64,000 nucleotides of DNA from Deltaproteobacteria bacterium (GCA_020853705.1 JADYYK010000154.1:1-64000), one strand, 5' to 3'; counted from the first letter of the stretch, positions 24,460 through 33,768 are shown. Program-made: numbers and translations. The notes: generated by a model not told the origin, from the letters alone.

Positions 24460-25011
24460 ATGGCGATGACACGGTTTCTGAGCGCGAGTGCGGCAGTGGT
24501 GGCCCTGGTCCTGGTCGGTTGTGGCGGCGGCAAGTCGAAGGGGGCGGCCAAGCCCATGGGCAAGGACATGGGCATGATGAAGATGGAGATGGGGATGGCG
24601 GCGCCGTCACCCCAGACCCAGGCCCTGCTGGAGCAGATCAAGGGCTACGACAGCTGGCCGAAGTTCGCCGAGAACCAGGCCCCGGCGCTGTCCAAGGGCC
24701 ACATGAAGATGTACGTGCTGGCGTTTCACAACCAGGTGGTCGCCGACGCCATCGCCGCCAACACGCTGCCGCTGCCCGACGGCGCGCTGATCGTGAAGCA
24801 GAACATGAAGACCGCCGACGCCGCGCCCGAGGCGCTCACCATCATGAGCAAGCAGGGCGGCGCCTGGTACTACGCCGAGACCTCGCCTGACGGCCAGGTC
24901 ATCACCATGAACGGCATGGCGCTGGAAGGCCCCAAGGTCGCCATGTGCACCGACTGCCACGACACCGCGTCCGACAACGACTACGTCTTCACCCACAAGT
25001 TCCCGCGCTGA
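24460..25011 (+). CDS. Cytochrome P460-like c-type haem lipoprotein
   Basis: A 183-residue exported protein with lipobox VLVGCGGGK. A Met-rich stretch (MGKDMGMMKMEMGM, about 31-48) follows, then a P460-type domain: GYDSWPKFAENQAPALSKGH, MYVLAFHNQVVADAI, LPLPDGALIVKQN, WYYAETSPDG, and a C-terminal haem site CTDCH (about 163-167) followed by DTASDNDYVFTHKFP. P460 cytochromes oxidise hydroxylamine or bind NO in nitrifiers and methanotrophs; relatives elsewhere are uncharacterised. The gene follows an ECF sigma and anti-sigma, suggesting induction by oxidative or nitrosative stress. GGGAGG precedes the ATG. The Met run could bind copper. Confidence 0.82.
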   Translation: MAMTRFLSASAAVVALVLVGCGGGKSKGAAKPMGKDMGMMKMEMGMAAPSPQTQALLEQIKGYDSWPKFAENQAPALSKGHMKMYVLAFHNQVVADAIAANTLPLPDGALIVKQNMKTADAAPEALTIMSKQGGAWYYAETSPDGQVITMNGMALEGPKVAMCTDCHDTASDNDYVFTHKFPR

Positions 25012-25020
25012 CGAGGCGCC

Positions 25021-25072
25021 TGGCCAGCGCTGCGCGCCTGGCCGCACGCCGGGGTCATGGCCAGCGCTGCGC
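25021..25072. repeat. 15-bp direct repeats in a convergent gap
   Basis: TGGCCAGCGCTGCGC occurs at 25021-25035 and again at 25058-25072, between the P460-like gene and the convergent small basic protein gene. Nothing else is seen in this 92-base gap. Confidence 0.7.
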
Positions 25073-25103
25073 AGGGCAGCGCGTCGCCCCAGCTCCTGGG
25101 GGG

Positions 25104-25460
25104 CTACTTCTTGCGCGCCTTGGCCCGCGCGTACCTGGCCTTGGGGGAAGCCGTCTTGCGGGTCGCGCGCCGGGTCAGCTCGACGGCCGCCTTGACCCGG
25201 CCCTGGCTCTTCCGGGTCGACTTCCGTGACGGCTTGCCGGTCAGCGAGGCCTCCAGGCGCGGGCCGCCGCGCTTGCCCGCGCTGGTGGAGATGTTGCGCA
25301 CACCGCTGTTGCCCGCACCGACCTTGCGGTCGGTGGCGCTGACCCCTGACTGCGCGGTATCGACCGGGGTGTCGCGGCGGGGTGGGCGGGGCTTCTTGCT
25401 CCGCGCCGGCTTGGCCGCGCGCTGAGTGCGTGCCTTGAACTCCTGGGCCTTGGTCGCCAT
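25104..25460 (-). CDS. Small, highly basic protein of unknown function
   Basis: A 118-residue protein starting MATKAQEFKARTQRAAKPAR and ending KKTASPKARYARAKARKK. About a third of residues are Lys or Arg, with few hydrophobics, plus a conserved-looking centre (RDTPVDTAQSGVSATDRKVG; GKPSRKSTRKSQGRVK). This fits a nucleic-acid-binding, histone H1-like or ribosome-associated protein; proteins with similar starts occur in Myxococcota as hypotheticals (from memory). An ATG 87 bases further upstream (25547) is possible but adds an unlikely sequence. Divergent from the universal stress protein gene. Confidence 0.7.
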   Translation of the reverse strand: MATKAQEFKARTQRAAKPARSKKPRPPRRDTPVDTAQSGVSATDRKVGAGNSGVRNISTSAGKRGGPRLEASLTGKPSRKSTRKSQGRVKAAVELTRRATRKTASPKARYARAKARKK

Positions 25461-25477
25461 GATCTCTGCATACCACA

Positions 25478-25495
25478 CGACCCCAGACGGGGTCG
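25478..25495. promoter_or_regulatory. Inverted repeat between divergent basic-protein and Usp genes
   Basis: CGACCCC (25478-25484), loop AGAC, GGGGTCG (25489-25495): a perfect 7-bp dyad in the 101-base divergent gap, suitably placed for an operator serving either gene. Confidence 0.45.
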
Positions 25496-25561
25496 AAGTC
25501 GCGCGGTGGTTCGAGCGCCTGTGGGAGACTCCTCTCCTACCATCCACGCGAGTCGCCCCCC

Positions 25562-26500
25562 ATGAGTCAACTCAACATCGCGAGTCCGAACCCCGTCGAG
25601 CCCCCTGCTGGCGTCGTCCTGGTGGCGTCCGATCTCAGCGAGCCCGCGGACGAGGCCATCCGGCAAGCCGATCAACAGGCCCGCGCGACTGGAGCACGGC
25701 TGGTCATCTGTCATGTGATCTCCAGTCCTCTGCATCTCGATCCGCTGTTCTCGGAGCTCTCGCCGCAGCTCGTGATGCTCATGCCGAAATTGCGGGAGCG
25801 TCTGGGAATCGAGCTGACCGCGCGGGTGGCGAGCTTGACGGGTCGAGCGGAAGGCGACTTCGATCTTCACCTCGAGGAGGGTCTCCCCCACGCTCGGGTC
25901 ATCGCGCTGTCGGAGCGGCTCGGCGCCGCGCTGCTCGTGATCGGGAGCAGCGGCGCCACCGGTCTCAAGCGGGCGCTGCTGGGAGGTGTCGCGGAGCAGA
26001 TCGTCCGCCACGCGCACGGCCCGATCATGATCGCGCGACCAGGCCGGCGCTCAGGCCACATCCTGGCCGCGACCGACTTCTCGGACGCGGCGCTGCCGGC
26101 GGTCCGCGCCGGCGCCGAGCAGGCCAAGCAGCGCGGGGGCGACCTCACGGTCCTCAACAGCATCTATCTGCCCCCGGCGCTGTTCGTCGACCCGCTTGCG
26201 GGGGGCTTCGTGGCCGGCGTCACGCCCGAACAACGCGAGCGACTGCGTGCCCTGTCGCTGCGTCACCTCGAGGAGGCGCTGGACAAGGTCGCGTGCAGAG
26301 GGCACAGCGTGGTCGCCGAGGAGCTGGCGCAGACCGCCATCGTCCGTCACGCCGAGGAGCTGCAGGCCGAGCTCGTGGTGGTGGGCAGCCACGGCCGCAC
26401 CGGGTTGAAGCGCTTGCTCCTCGGCAGCACCGCCGAGGCGGTCGTCAAGGGTGCGCCGTGCTCGGTGATGGTGGTGCGGCTGCACGAAGCGCACTGGTAA
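25562..26500 (+). CDS. Tandem universal stress protein (two UspA domains)
   Basis: A 312-residue protein of two UspA folds (about 15-155 and 160-310): GVVLVASDLSEPADEAIRQA and GHILAATDFSDAALPAVRAG open each domain. The second domain keeps the full nucleotide-binding pattern GSHGRTGLKRLLLGSTAEAV. In the first the last position is changed (GSSGATGLKRALLGGVAEQI, Gly-Val in place of Gly-Ser/Thr), so only one half may bind ATP normally. Soluble and dimer-like. It sits beside, and convergent to, the trehalose/glucan operon, a sensible setting for a general stress protein. Confidence 0.92.
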   Translation: MSQLNIASPNPVEPPAGVVLVASDLSEPADEAIRQADQQARATGARLVICHVISSPLHLDPLFSELSPQLVMLMPKLRERLGIELTARVASLTGRAEGDFDLHLEEGLPHARVIALSERLGAALLVIGSSGATGLKRALLGGVAEQIVRHAHGPIMIARPGRRSGHILAATDFSDAALPAVRAGAEQAKQRGGDLTVLNSIYLPPALFVDPLAGGFVAGVTPEQRERLRALSLRHLEEALDKVACRGHSVVAEELAQTAIVRHAEELQAELVVVGSHGRTGLKRLLLGSTAEAVVKGAPCSVMVVRLHEAHW

Positions 26501-26508
26501 TCTGCGCA

Positions 26509-26536
26509 ACCGGCTGGCGCTGTACCCGTAGCCGGT
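26509..26536. terminator. Possible bidirectional hairpin between Usp and GH57 genes
   Basis: ACCGGCT (26509-26515) and AGCCGGT (26530-26536) form a 7-bp stem in the 70-base gap between convergent genes. There is no T-run, so this would be a weak or factor-assisted terminator at most. Confidence 0.3.
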
Positions 26537-26570
26537 CTCGCAGGGACGGAATCACGCGGCGACGCGGCTG

Positions 26571-28958
26571 TCAGTCGGTGACGAACCCGAGGGCCTGGGC
26601 CAGGGCGACGTGGTGCGCCGGCCAGCGCCCGGTGAGCTCGTGCGACTGCCAGGCCAGCTCCTGGGCCGCTGTGAGCGGCGTCTTCAGCCCCATCCGATCC
26701 GCCAGCGCGACGACCCCCAGCGCGGCCTCTGCCAGCGCCGGCTCGTCGAGGGCGCTGCGCACCGCGTCGAGCAAGGTCCGCCCGACCGGGCCCGCGACGA
26801 CCGGGGGATCCATGCGAAAGCCGCGGCGCGCCGCGTCGGCCACGATGGCCTGGGCCTCGGCGACGGCGCTGGGGCCGCCACGCTGGCTGGCGTCGGCCAG
26901 CGCAGCGGTGAAGCGATGGCTGAGCACGAACTCGGCGGCCGAGCGCAGCTCGGGCGGCAGGTCGAAGCCGAACCGGTTGAGCATCTCGAGGATGCGCTCG
27001 TGGCCCACGTAGACGCGGGCGAACTGCTCGACCAGCTCGCGCACGACTCCGCCCAGCACCAGCGCGGAGATGTGCGCGCTGCCGCCCGGCAAGACGCCCT
27101 CGAGCCCGCACTCGTCGGGGCCGAACCCCTCCTGCATCATGCGCAGCAGCACCGGGAGCGACGAGTTGCGCATGGCGTCGCGCAGCCGCGCCGCCGCAGC
27201 CTGGAGCGCGGCGGGCGTGGTGAAGGGCCTCAGCGCGCAGTAGAAGTCGACGCCGCCCATGTGCAGGGCCGCGGCCGCGAAGTCGTGCCGTCGGCTGGTG
27301 AACTGGTGGTCGAGCTCGACGCGCAGCACGGTCAGCGTCAGTCGGCCGTGCTGCTCGTGCACCGCGCTGGAGCTGGCGCAGCGGTACATGCTGATGGTCT
27401 TGTCGCGGCGATCGGCGTCGACCAGGCTGCCGATGGCGACGTGGGCCGCGACGCGGGTCGGCGTGACGGTGTCCTCACAGCCGCGCCGGAAGCAGTCGGC
27501 GCCGGTGCCCATCTCGGGCAGGTTGGAGCGCGCGCCCGCCAGCACGTCGAGGAAGGCCTCGCGGGGCGCATCGAGCCCGAGCTCCTGGTACAGCTCGAGG
27601 GCGCGCGCGGCGTAGCGCAAGACCTGCACCGTCTCGATGCCCGAGATGTCGGCGAAGAACCAGGCGCAGCTGGTGTACATGAGCTGCGCCTGACGCTGCG
27701 CCTCGAGCAGGGTGAGCACGCGCTGGCGCGTGCCGTCGCTGAGCGGTCCGCGCTGGAAGCGCTGCAGCCAGGCCTCCCGCGAGCGCGACGGGTCCAGCAC
27801 CAGCTCGATGTAGGCGTCGCGCGCCTGCCACGGATCGGTCAGCGCCTCTGCGGCCAGCTGCTGGTAGGTCCGAAGGCCGCTGTCGCGCAGGAGGTCGAGC
27901 GCCTGCCGCAGCGGGCCGCGCCAGGCCTGGTTCCAGCCCTCGCGCGCCCCGGTCGAGCAGCCGCAGTCGCGCTGCCAGCGCCCGAGGCCGTGGGCGCAGC
28001 TCCAGGCCGTGCCCTCACCGTCCTTGACCTCGGCCTCCCACGCGGGCGGGTGCCGGGCCAGGAAGTCGCCGTAGTTGGTGAACGACAGCCCGTGCTTGCC
28101 GGCCTCGACGTTGAGCGCGTGGGCCAGCGTGCGCTCGGCGTTGGCGTGGTGGTGGCCGAAGCTCTCGCCGTCGACCGCGGCGTGGATCAGGCGCCCTGGC
28201 CCGCCGGCCGCGGAGCGCAGCCGACCCAGCAGGGCCTGACTCGAGGCCAGGGCGCCCTCGAAGGCCAGCGAGCGGGCGATGGGGCCGTCGTAGAAGAAGG
28301 CGGCGAGGGACCGCCCCGAGCCGTCGGGGTGGCTGACCCGGTAGGCGATGCCGGGATCGACGCTGCCGTCAGCCACGTCGCGCCACTCGGCGCTGCCGAT
28401 CCGACGCACCCGCGCGGCCTGCGACGGGGCCAGGATGACGTAGCGCATGCCGGCGTCGATCAGGCAGCCCACGGTGGCCAGGTCGACCGCCGTCTCGGGC
28501 AGCCACATCGCCTCCGGCTCGCGCTTGAAGCGATGGCGGAAGTCGGCCAGACCCCAGGCCACCTGGGTCTGACGATCGCGCGCGGTGCACAGCGGCAGGA
28601 TGCTGTGGTTGTAGGCCTGTGCGATGGCGTTGCCGTGGCCGTCCAGGCGCTCGGCGCTGCGCCGGTCGGCGTCCAGGATGCGCTGGTAGGTGCCGGGATC
28701 GTGCAGCTCCATCCAGGCCAGCACGGTGGGGCCGAAGTTCATGCTGATGCGCTCGTAGTTGTTGACGATGCGCTCGATCTTGCCGAAGCCGTCGACGATG
28801 CGTGCCCAGGCGTTGCGCCGGTAGCACTCGTCGTGGACACGCTGGTTCCAGTCGTGAAATGGTGCCGCGGAGTCCTGGCGCTCGATGGTGCCGGTCCAGG
28901 GGTTCTCGCGCGGGGGCTGGTAGAAGTGGCCGTGCAGGATGAGCTGGGTGCTCGTCAT
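26571..28958 (-). CDS. Glycoside hydrolase family 57 protein with DUF3536-type C-terminus
   Basis: A 795-residue GH57 enzyme (COG1449 type, annotated as alpha-amylase/alpha-mannosidase). N-terminal signatures: LILHGHFYQPPRENPWTG, MNFGPTVLAWME, then EAMWLPETAVDLAT and AVDGESFGHHHANAER, the conserved His/Glu blocks of the (beta/alpha)7 barrel. About 450 C-terminal residues form the helical DUF3536-like region (CAWFFADISGIETVQVLRYA; EGVLPGGSAHISALVLGG). It is the last gene of the glucan operon; its ATG overlaps the treZ stop (ATGA). A role trimming or transferring alpha-1,4-glucan is likely, but the exact reaction of this subgroup is not established. Confidence 0.88.
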   Translation of the reverse strand: MTSTQLILHGHFYQPPRENPWTGTIERQDSAAPFHDWNQRVHDECYRRNAWARIVDGFGKIERIVNNYERISMNFGPTVLAWMELHDPGTYQRILDADRRSAERLDGHGNAIAQAYNHSILPLCTARDRQTQVAWGLADFRHRFKREPEAMWLPETAVDLATVGCLIDAGMRYVILAPSQAARVRRIGSAEWRDVADGSVDPGIAYRVSHPDGSGRSLAAFFYDGPIARSLAFEGALASSQALLGRLRSAAGGPGRLIHAAVDGESFGHHHANAERTLAHALNVEAGKHGLSFTNYGDFLARHPPAWEAEVKDGEGTAWSCAHGLGRWQRDCGCSTGAREGWNQAWRGPLRQALDLLRDSGLRTYQQLAAEALTDPWQARDAYIELVLDPSRSREAWLQRFQRGPLSDGTRQRVLTLLEAQRQAQLMYTSCAWFFADISGIETVQVLRYAARALELYQELGLDAPREAFLDVLAGARSNLPEMGTGADCFRRGCEDTVTPTRVAAHVAIGSLVDADRRDKTISMYRCASSSAVHEQHGRLTLTVLRVELDHQFTSRRHDFAAAALHMGGVDFYCALRPFTTPAALQAAAARLRDAMRNSSLPVLLRMMQEGFGPDECGLEGVLPGGSAHISALVLGGVVRELVEQFARVYVGHERILEMLNRFGFDLPPELRSAAEFVLSHRFTAALADASQRGGPSAVAEAQAIVADAARRGFRMDPPVVAGPVGRTLLDAVRSALDEPALAEAALGVVALADRMGLKTPLTAAQELAWQSHELTGRWPAHHVALAQALGFVTD

Positions 28959-30853
28959 CGAGACTCCGGAAGGTACAGCAGCGCGACCCGGGCCGGGCAG
29001 GTCACCGTGGTCGCGACGCCCGCGGCGAGCAGGTGGGGCGGCGTGGTCGCCGAGGCTTCTCGGGCGGTCGGCGGCGTCGGCCCGGTGAGGCCTGGGCCCT
29101 GGCCACCCCAGCGCCGCTCGTCGCTGGCCGCCCAAAGCCGCAGGGGCTGGCGCGGGGGCGCCACCGTGACCTGGACCGGCTGATCGGCCTCGAAGTTGAC
29201 CAGCAACAGGGCGCCTCCGCCACGGTCGATCTGCAGCCAGCGCGGCTCCTCGCCGAAGCTGGCGCTGATGAGGTCGCGGCGGCCATCGCGCAGCGCCGGG
29301 GTGCGGCGCCGGAGGGCCAGCAGCTCGCGGTACAGCGCCACCAGCTCGATGTGGCCTGGGCGCTCTCGCTCGGACCAGTCGAGGCGCGAGCGCTCGAGAG
29401 CGGCGAGGCTCTGGGGGGCGACGAAGGGGGCGTCGGCCGCTGCGCCGAAGACCTCGTGCTCGCGTCGCCGCCCTTCGGTCACGGCGGCCGCCAGCGCGGC
29501 GTCGCCGTGACTGGTGAAGTACAGGAACGGGCTGCTCGCCGACCACTCCTGGCCCATGAACAGCATGGGCAGGTTGGGGGCGCACACCAGCAAGAAGGCC
29601 GCCAGGCGCTCGACGGCTGGCGGCACCCGCGCGCCCAGCCGACGCCCCTGCGAGGCGTTGGCGATCTGATCGTGGTTCTGCAGGTAGACCACCAGCTTGC
29701 TGCCGGGTTCGTCGCCCAGGGAGGCGCCGTGGCGCCGGCGCCGGTAGGCCGAGGGCCGCCCGTCATGCACGAAGCCGCGGGTGTAGGCCGCGGCCAGATC
29801 CTCGACCTTTCCGAAATCGCCGAAGTAGCCGGCGCGGTCCCCGGTCAGCACGGCGTGCGTCGCGTGGTGGAAGTCGTCCGACCACTGGGCATCGAGGTCG
29901 TGGCCGCCGCGCGCTGGCGCCGCGATGACCCGGACGTCGTTGAGGTCGCTCTCGGCGATGAGGTGGAGCTTGCGGCCGCGCGCCGTCGCCTCGGCACGCA
30001 CACACGCGCTCAGCTCGGCCAGGAGGTGCCAGGCCGACGCGTCGAAGATGCCGTGCACGGCGTCGAGCCGCAGCGCGTCGATCTGGAACTCGTCGATCCA
30101 GGTGCGGGCGTTGTCGAGCACGAAGCGGCGCACCTCATCGCTGTCAGGGCCATCGTAGTTCAGCGCGTCGCCCCACGGCGTGTGATAGCGCGGCGAGAAG
30201 TAGGGCCCATAGGCGCCGAGGTAGTTGCCCTCCGGCCCGAGGTGGTTGTAGACCACGTCGAGCACGACGGCGAGCCCGCGCTGGTGGCAAGCGTCGACCA
30301 GCCGGCGCAGCCCCTCGGGGCCGCCGTAGTCGTGGTGGGGCGCGAACAGCCCGACCCCGTCGTAGCCCCAGTTGCGCGCGCCCGGGAAGGCCGCCACCGG
30401 CATCAGCTCGACCGCCGTGATGCCCAGCTCGACCAAGGCGTCCAGGTGCGCGATGGCGCCGTCGAAGCTGCCCTCGGGCGTGAAGGTGCCCACGTGCAGC
30501 TCGTAGAACACATAGTCCGCCAGCGCCAGGCCGCGCCAGCCCTGGCTCTGCCAGCGGTAGGCGCGCGGGTCGACCACGCGCGAGACCCCGTGCACGCCCT
30601 CGGGCTGGTGCCGGGACACCGGATCGGGCAGCAAGCGCTGGCCGTCGAGCAGGTAGCGGTAGTCGTCGCCAGCCTCGGCGCTGGTGACCACGGAGAAGCT
30701 GCCGTCGGGATGCGCGGTCAGCTCGACGGGGTGATCGGGGCGCCGGCTCAGCACCACGGCCACCGAGCGCGCCCGGGGGGCCCAGACCGAGAAGCGCACG
30801 CCGCCAGGCACCACGGTGGCACCGCGCTCGAGGCGGAAGCGCCTCGGGCTCAC
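28955..30853 (-). CDS. treZ: Malto-oligosyltrehalose trehalohydrolase
   Basis: A 632-residue GH13 enzyme that releases trehalose from maltooligosyl-trehalose made by TreY. An N-terminal CBM48-like domain (GGVRFSVWAPRARSVAVVL) precedes the barrel. Catalytic residues: Asp in IDALRLDAVHGIFD (about 264), Glu in LHLIAESDLND (about 302) and the His-Asp of YLQNHDQIANAS (about 392). VYNHLGPEGNYLG is the TreZ-type insertion. The GTG start overlaps the treY stop (GTGA), and its own stop overlaps the GH57 start. Length is normal for the family. Confidence 0.95.
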   Translation of the reverse strand: MSPRRFRLERGATVVPGGVRFSVWAPRARSVAVVLSRRPDHPVELTAHPDGSFSVVTSAEAGDDYRYLLDGQRLLPDPVSRHQPEGVHGVSRVVDPRAYRWQSQGWRGLALADYVFYELHVGTFTPEGSFDGAIAHLDALVELGITAVELMPVAAFPGARNWGYDGVGLFAPHHDYGGPEGLRRLVDACHQRGLAVVLDVVYNHLGPEGNYLGAYGPYFSPRYHTPWGDALNYDGPDSDEVRRFVLDNARTWIDEFQIDALRLDAVHGIFDASAWHLLAELSACVRAEATARGRKLHLIAESDLNDVRVIAAPARGGHDLDAQWSDDFHHATHAVLTGDRAGYFGDFGKVEDLAAAYTRGFVHDGRPSAYRRRRHGASLGDEPGSKLVVYLQNHDQIANASQGRRLGARVPPAVERLAAFLLVCAPNLPMLFMGQEWSASSPFLYFTSHGDAALAAAVTEGRRREHEVFGAAADAPFVAPQSLAALERSRLDWSERERPGHIELVALYRELLALRRRTPALRDGRRDLISASFGEEPRWLQIDRGGGALLLVNFEADQPVQVTVAPPRQPLRLWAASDERRWGGQGPGLTGPTPPTAREASATTPPHLLAAGVATTVTCPARVALLYLPESR

Positions 30854-33768
30854 TGTCCGAACTCCAGGAGCGCCACGGGCAGCTCTGCGAACGCCTGCTC
30901 GAGGTCGATCAGCGTCTGGCGGCCCGCCACGGTCAGCGCCACCTCGGTGCCGGTCAGGGCGTCGCGCGCACGCGTCGCGCTGGTGGCGCCGAGAGCCACC
31001 GAGGTGCCGCGCCACAGCGCCCCGACCGGCGGGCGCTCGTCACCGCCCAGGCTGACCGGGAAGCGGGCCGCCAGCGCCACCACGCCGCCGCCAGCCTCAC
31101 CAGCGGCAGGGCGCTCGAAGGCCAGCACGCTCGCCGCGTGCGGGCCGCTGGCGGCCAGCGCCCGGTAGGCGCGGCTGGTGAACAGCGCGGGCCGCTCGCG
31201 CCGACAGCGCAGGGCGCGCAGGCTGACCAGCAGCTTGACCCGCTCGTCGTCGGCCGCCAGCAGCCTTCCGGCCAGCCCGGCGCCGCGTCCGGCCTCGGCC
31301 AGGAGCTCCCGCGTCTGCGCGCCCAGGGCCTCGAAGTCGACGGCGCCGCGATTGTCGGGATCGACCAGGGTCAGCGTCAGCGCCTCGCAGCCCTGGTAGA
31401 CGTCGGGGACCCCGGGCGACGCCACCTTGATGACCGTCTGGGTCAGCGCGTTGAGCAGGCCGGCGCGCGACAGCCGGCGCGCGAAGGCGCCGAAATCGGC
31501 CGTGAAGGTGGTCGAGCGCACCGGGTCGAGCAGCGCGGCGCAGAACTCCCTGAGCGCTGCCTCGTAGCTCTCGTGCGGGGAGATCCAGCTCGAGTGCACC
31601 TTGGCCTCGCGCACCGCCTTGACCATGTAGTCGGAGACGCGCACCCCGAGCTGGGCGCGCCCGGCGTCGTCGAGGGCGGCGCCGGGCCAGACCCCGAGCA
31701 AGGTCTGATACAGCAGGTGCTCGTCGCGGGCGTCGGGGGCGCGCTCGCCCTCGACCTCGGCCTTGTGTGGGGCGTTGGCCGCGCTCCAGCGCCCCAGCGC
31801 CGCCTCCCAGTCGCCGGGCCGCTCGGCCAGCGCCAGCAGGCGGGCCCGGACATCCTCGGAGCGCTTGCTGTCATGGGTCGAGGTCGCCGACATGGCCAGG
31901 GGCCAGCGCTCCGCGCGCCGGGCCTGGAAGCGGTGGAACGCGGCCACGCTCAGCGCGACCGGCTCGGGGTGGCCGCCGACCTCGCTCAGCGCCGCCAGCG
32001 GCAGGTAGCGGTAGAAGGCGGTGTCCTCGACCGCCTTGGCCATCACCGGGCCGGTCAGCTGCTGCAGCCGCAGCACCAGCTCGCGGCGCTCGCGCCAGGC
32101 CTCGGCGCTCATTCGCGGCGAGTCCTCCAGCAGGCACACGCTGGCGATGAAGTCGTAGATCGACGCGCTGACCGCGGGGTTGCGGCGCTTGGCCTCGCGC
32201 ACCGCGCGCAGCACGTGCTCGCGGTCGGCGGGCGCCGCCGTGACGTCGTCCCAGCCGGCATAGCTGCGGTACACCGGGAAGCACGCGATGACCTCCGACA
32301 GCGCCTCGTGTAGCGTGTCGAGCGTGAAGTCCCGGGTGTCGCGCTGCTGCTCCGAGATGCGGTCCAGCCGGCGCGCCAGCACGGTCAGCTCGCTCGACAG
32401 TGAGACGCGCTGGATCAACTTCTTGCACTCGTAGGCCTCGTCCGCGAAGCGCCTGGTGCCCCCGACGAAGCTGCGATAGACGTCGGACAGGCGCCCGCTG
32501 CCCTTGGGCAGGAGGACGGCCATCAGCTGGGTCGAGAAGTCGTAGCCCGTGGTGCCGTGCACCTGCCAGGACGTGGCCAGCTCCTCGTCACCGATCAGGA
32601 TCTTCTCGACCACGGTCCACAGCGCGGGCCCCTGGTCCTCGGCCGCCGCGGCGCCAGCAGCGGCGCCAGCGCCTGGCGCCTGGGCAAGCGCCTTGCGCGC
32701 CGCCTGATCCAGCGCCGCCAGGTAGCGGGCCGGCTCGAGCAGGCCGTCGATGTGGTCGATGCGCAGCCCGGTGACCAGCCCGCGCTGGACCAGGCGCAGG
32801 GGCACCTCGTGCACCGCCGTCATCACCTCCGGCTCCTCGACGCGGATGGCAGCCAGATCGTTGATGTCGAAGAAGCGCCGGTAGTTGATCTCGTCGGCGG
32901 CCACGCGCCAGTGCGCCAGGCGATAGCCCTGCTCGGCGATGACGTCCTCGAGGTCGTCGAAGCTCTCGGGCACGCCAGGCTCGCCGTTGAGCTTGCCGAG
33001 GCCCGCCGCGACGGCCTGCGCCGCCGCGGGCTGGCGTTCGAGCAGCCCCGCGATGCGGCGCCGACACACGCTGCTCTCGCGTTGGCGCTCGACCACCCGG
33101 ATGCGCGCGGTCTCGGTGCGCAGCGGCATGCGCTCCAGGGTCGCCAGCACGCTCTCCAGCTCCTGCACGTCATCATGGCCCGGGCCCAGCTGGGCGCGCA
33201 GCGGGGCCAGCGCCGGCCTCAGCAGGCGCGGCCAGCTGCGCGGGCCGATGGGCAGGCGCGCGGCGTGGCAGCGCAGCACGAAGGCCCCCGCGTCGAGCTC
33301 GACGGCGAGGGTCTGCGCCTCCAGGGCGTGGCCGAACTGCTGGCCCAGGATGGGCAGCAGCACCTTGCCCGCGAGGTCGGGCTTGGGCGGCGCCCAGTCG
33401 ATGTCGAAGTAGCGGGCGTAGGGCGAGGCCGGGCCGTTCTCCAGCACGTCCAGCCAGCGCTCGTTGTAGGCCTCGCCGATGTACATGTGGTTCGGCACCA
33501 CGTCGAGCACCACGCCCATGCCGAGGCTGCGGGCTGCGGTGCACAGGGCGGTCAGGCCGACCTCGCCACCCAGCTCCTCGCGTACGCGATCGTGGGCGAT
33601 CACGTCGTAGCCGTGGGTGCTGCCGGGGCGGGCCTCCAGGATGGGTGACAGGTACAGGTCCCCGACGCCCAGCGACTGCAGGTAGGGCAGCAGGGACTCG
33701 GCCTGGGTGAAGCCAAAGCTGGGCGTCAGCTGCAGCCGGTAGGTCGCCACCGGCGGCCGCACCCTCAC
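30850..33768 (-). CDS. treY: Malto-oligosyltrehalose synthase
   Basis: A 972-residue GH13 enzyme that turns the reducing end of maltodextrin into a trehalose unit. The family opening is ATYRLQLTPSFGFTQAESLL; then SPILEARPGSTHGYDV, VLDVVPNHMYIG and the nucleophile block VTGLRIDHIDGLLEPARYL (Asp about 338) with acid/base in VVEKILIGDEELA. The C-terminal part contains SATSTHDSKRSEDVRAR and PGVPDVYQGCE. A short Gly/Ala insert (APGAGAAAGAAAAED, about 355-370) lies in the barrel. The GTG start overlaps the glgB stop (GTGA). TreY and TreZ together make trehalose from glucan. Confidence 0.95.
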   Translation of the reverse strand: MRVRPPVATYRLQLTPSFGFTQAESLLPYLQSLGVGDLYLSPILEARPGSTHGYDVIAHDRVREELGGEVGLTALCTAARSLGMGVVLDVVPNHMYIGEAYNERWLDVLENGPASPYARYFDIDWAPPKPDLAGKVLLPILGQQFGHALEAQTLAVELDAGAFVLRCHAARLPIGPRSWPRLLRPALAPLRAQLGPGHDDVQELESVLATLERMPLRTETARIRVVERQRESSVCRRRIAGLLERQPAAAQAVAAGLGKLNGEPGVPESFDDLEDVIAEQGYRLAHWRVAADEINYRRFFDINDLAAIRVEEPEVMTAVHEVPLRLVQRGLVTGLRIDHIDGLLEPARYLAALDQAARKALAQAPGAGAAAGAAAAEDQGPALWTVVEKILIGDEELATSWQVHGTTGYDFSTQLMAVLLPKGSGRLSDVYRSFVGGTRRFADEAYECKKLIQRVSLSSELTVLARRLDRISEQQRDTRDFTLDTLHEALSEVIACFPVYRSYAGWDDVTAAPADREHVLRAVREAKRRNPAVSASIYDFIASVCLLEDSPRMSAEAWRERRELVLRLQQLTGPVMAKAVEDTAFYRYLPLAALSEVGGHPEPVALSVAAFHRFQARRAERWPLAMSATSTHDSKRSEDVRARLLALAERPGDWEAALGRWSAANAPHKAEVEGERAPDARDEHLLYQTLLGVWPGAALDDAGRAQLGVRVSDYMVKAVREAKVHSSWISPHESYEAALREFCAALLDPVRSTTFTADFGAFARRLSRAGLLNALTQTVIKVASPGVPDVYQGCEALTLTLVDPDNRGAVDFEALGAQTRELLAEAGRGAGLAGRLLAADDERVKLLVSLRALRCRRERPALFTSRAYRALAASGPHAASVLAFERPAAGEAGGGVVALAARFPVSLGGDERPPVGALWRGTSVALGATSATRARDALTGTEVALTVAGRQTLIDLEQAFAELPVALLEFGQ

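Noticed and set aside
25478..25545. tRNA-like stretch (GGTTCGAG and a terminal ACCA-like end)
   Set aside because: No cloverleaf can be drawn: acceptor and anticodon arms do not pair, and the hairpin present is an isolated 7-bp dyad.
26509..26536. Rho-independent terminators in the convergent gaps
   Set aside because: Hairpins exist here and in other gaps but none is followed by a T-run, so only low-confidence status is justified; others were not listed.
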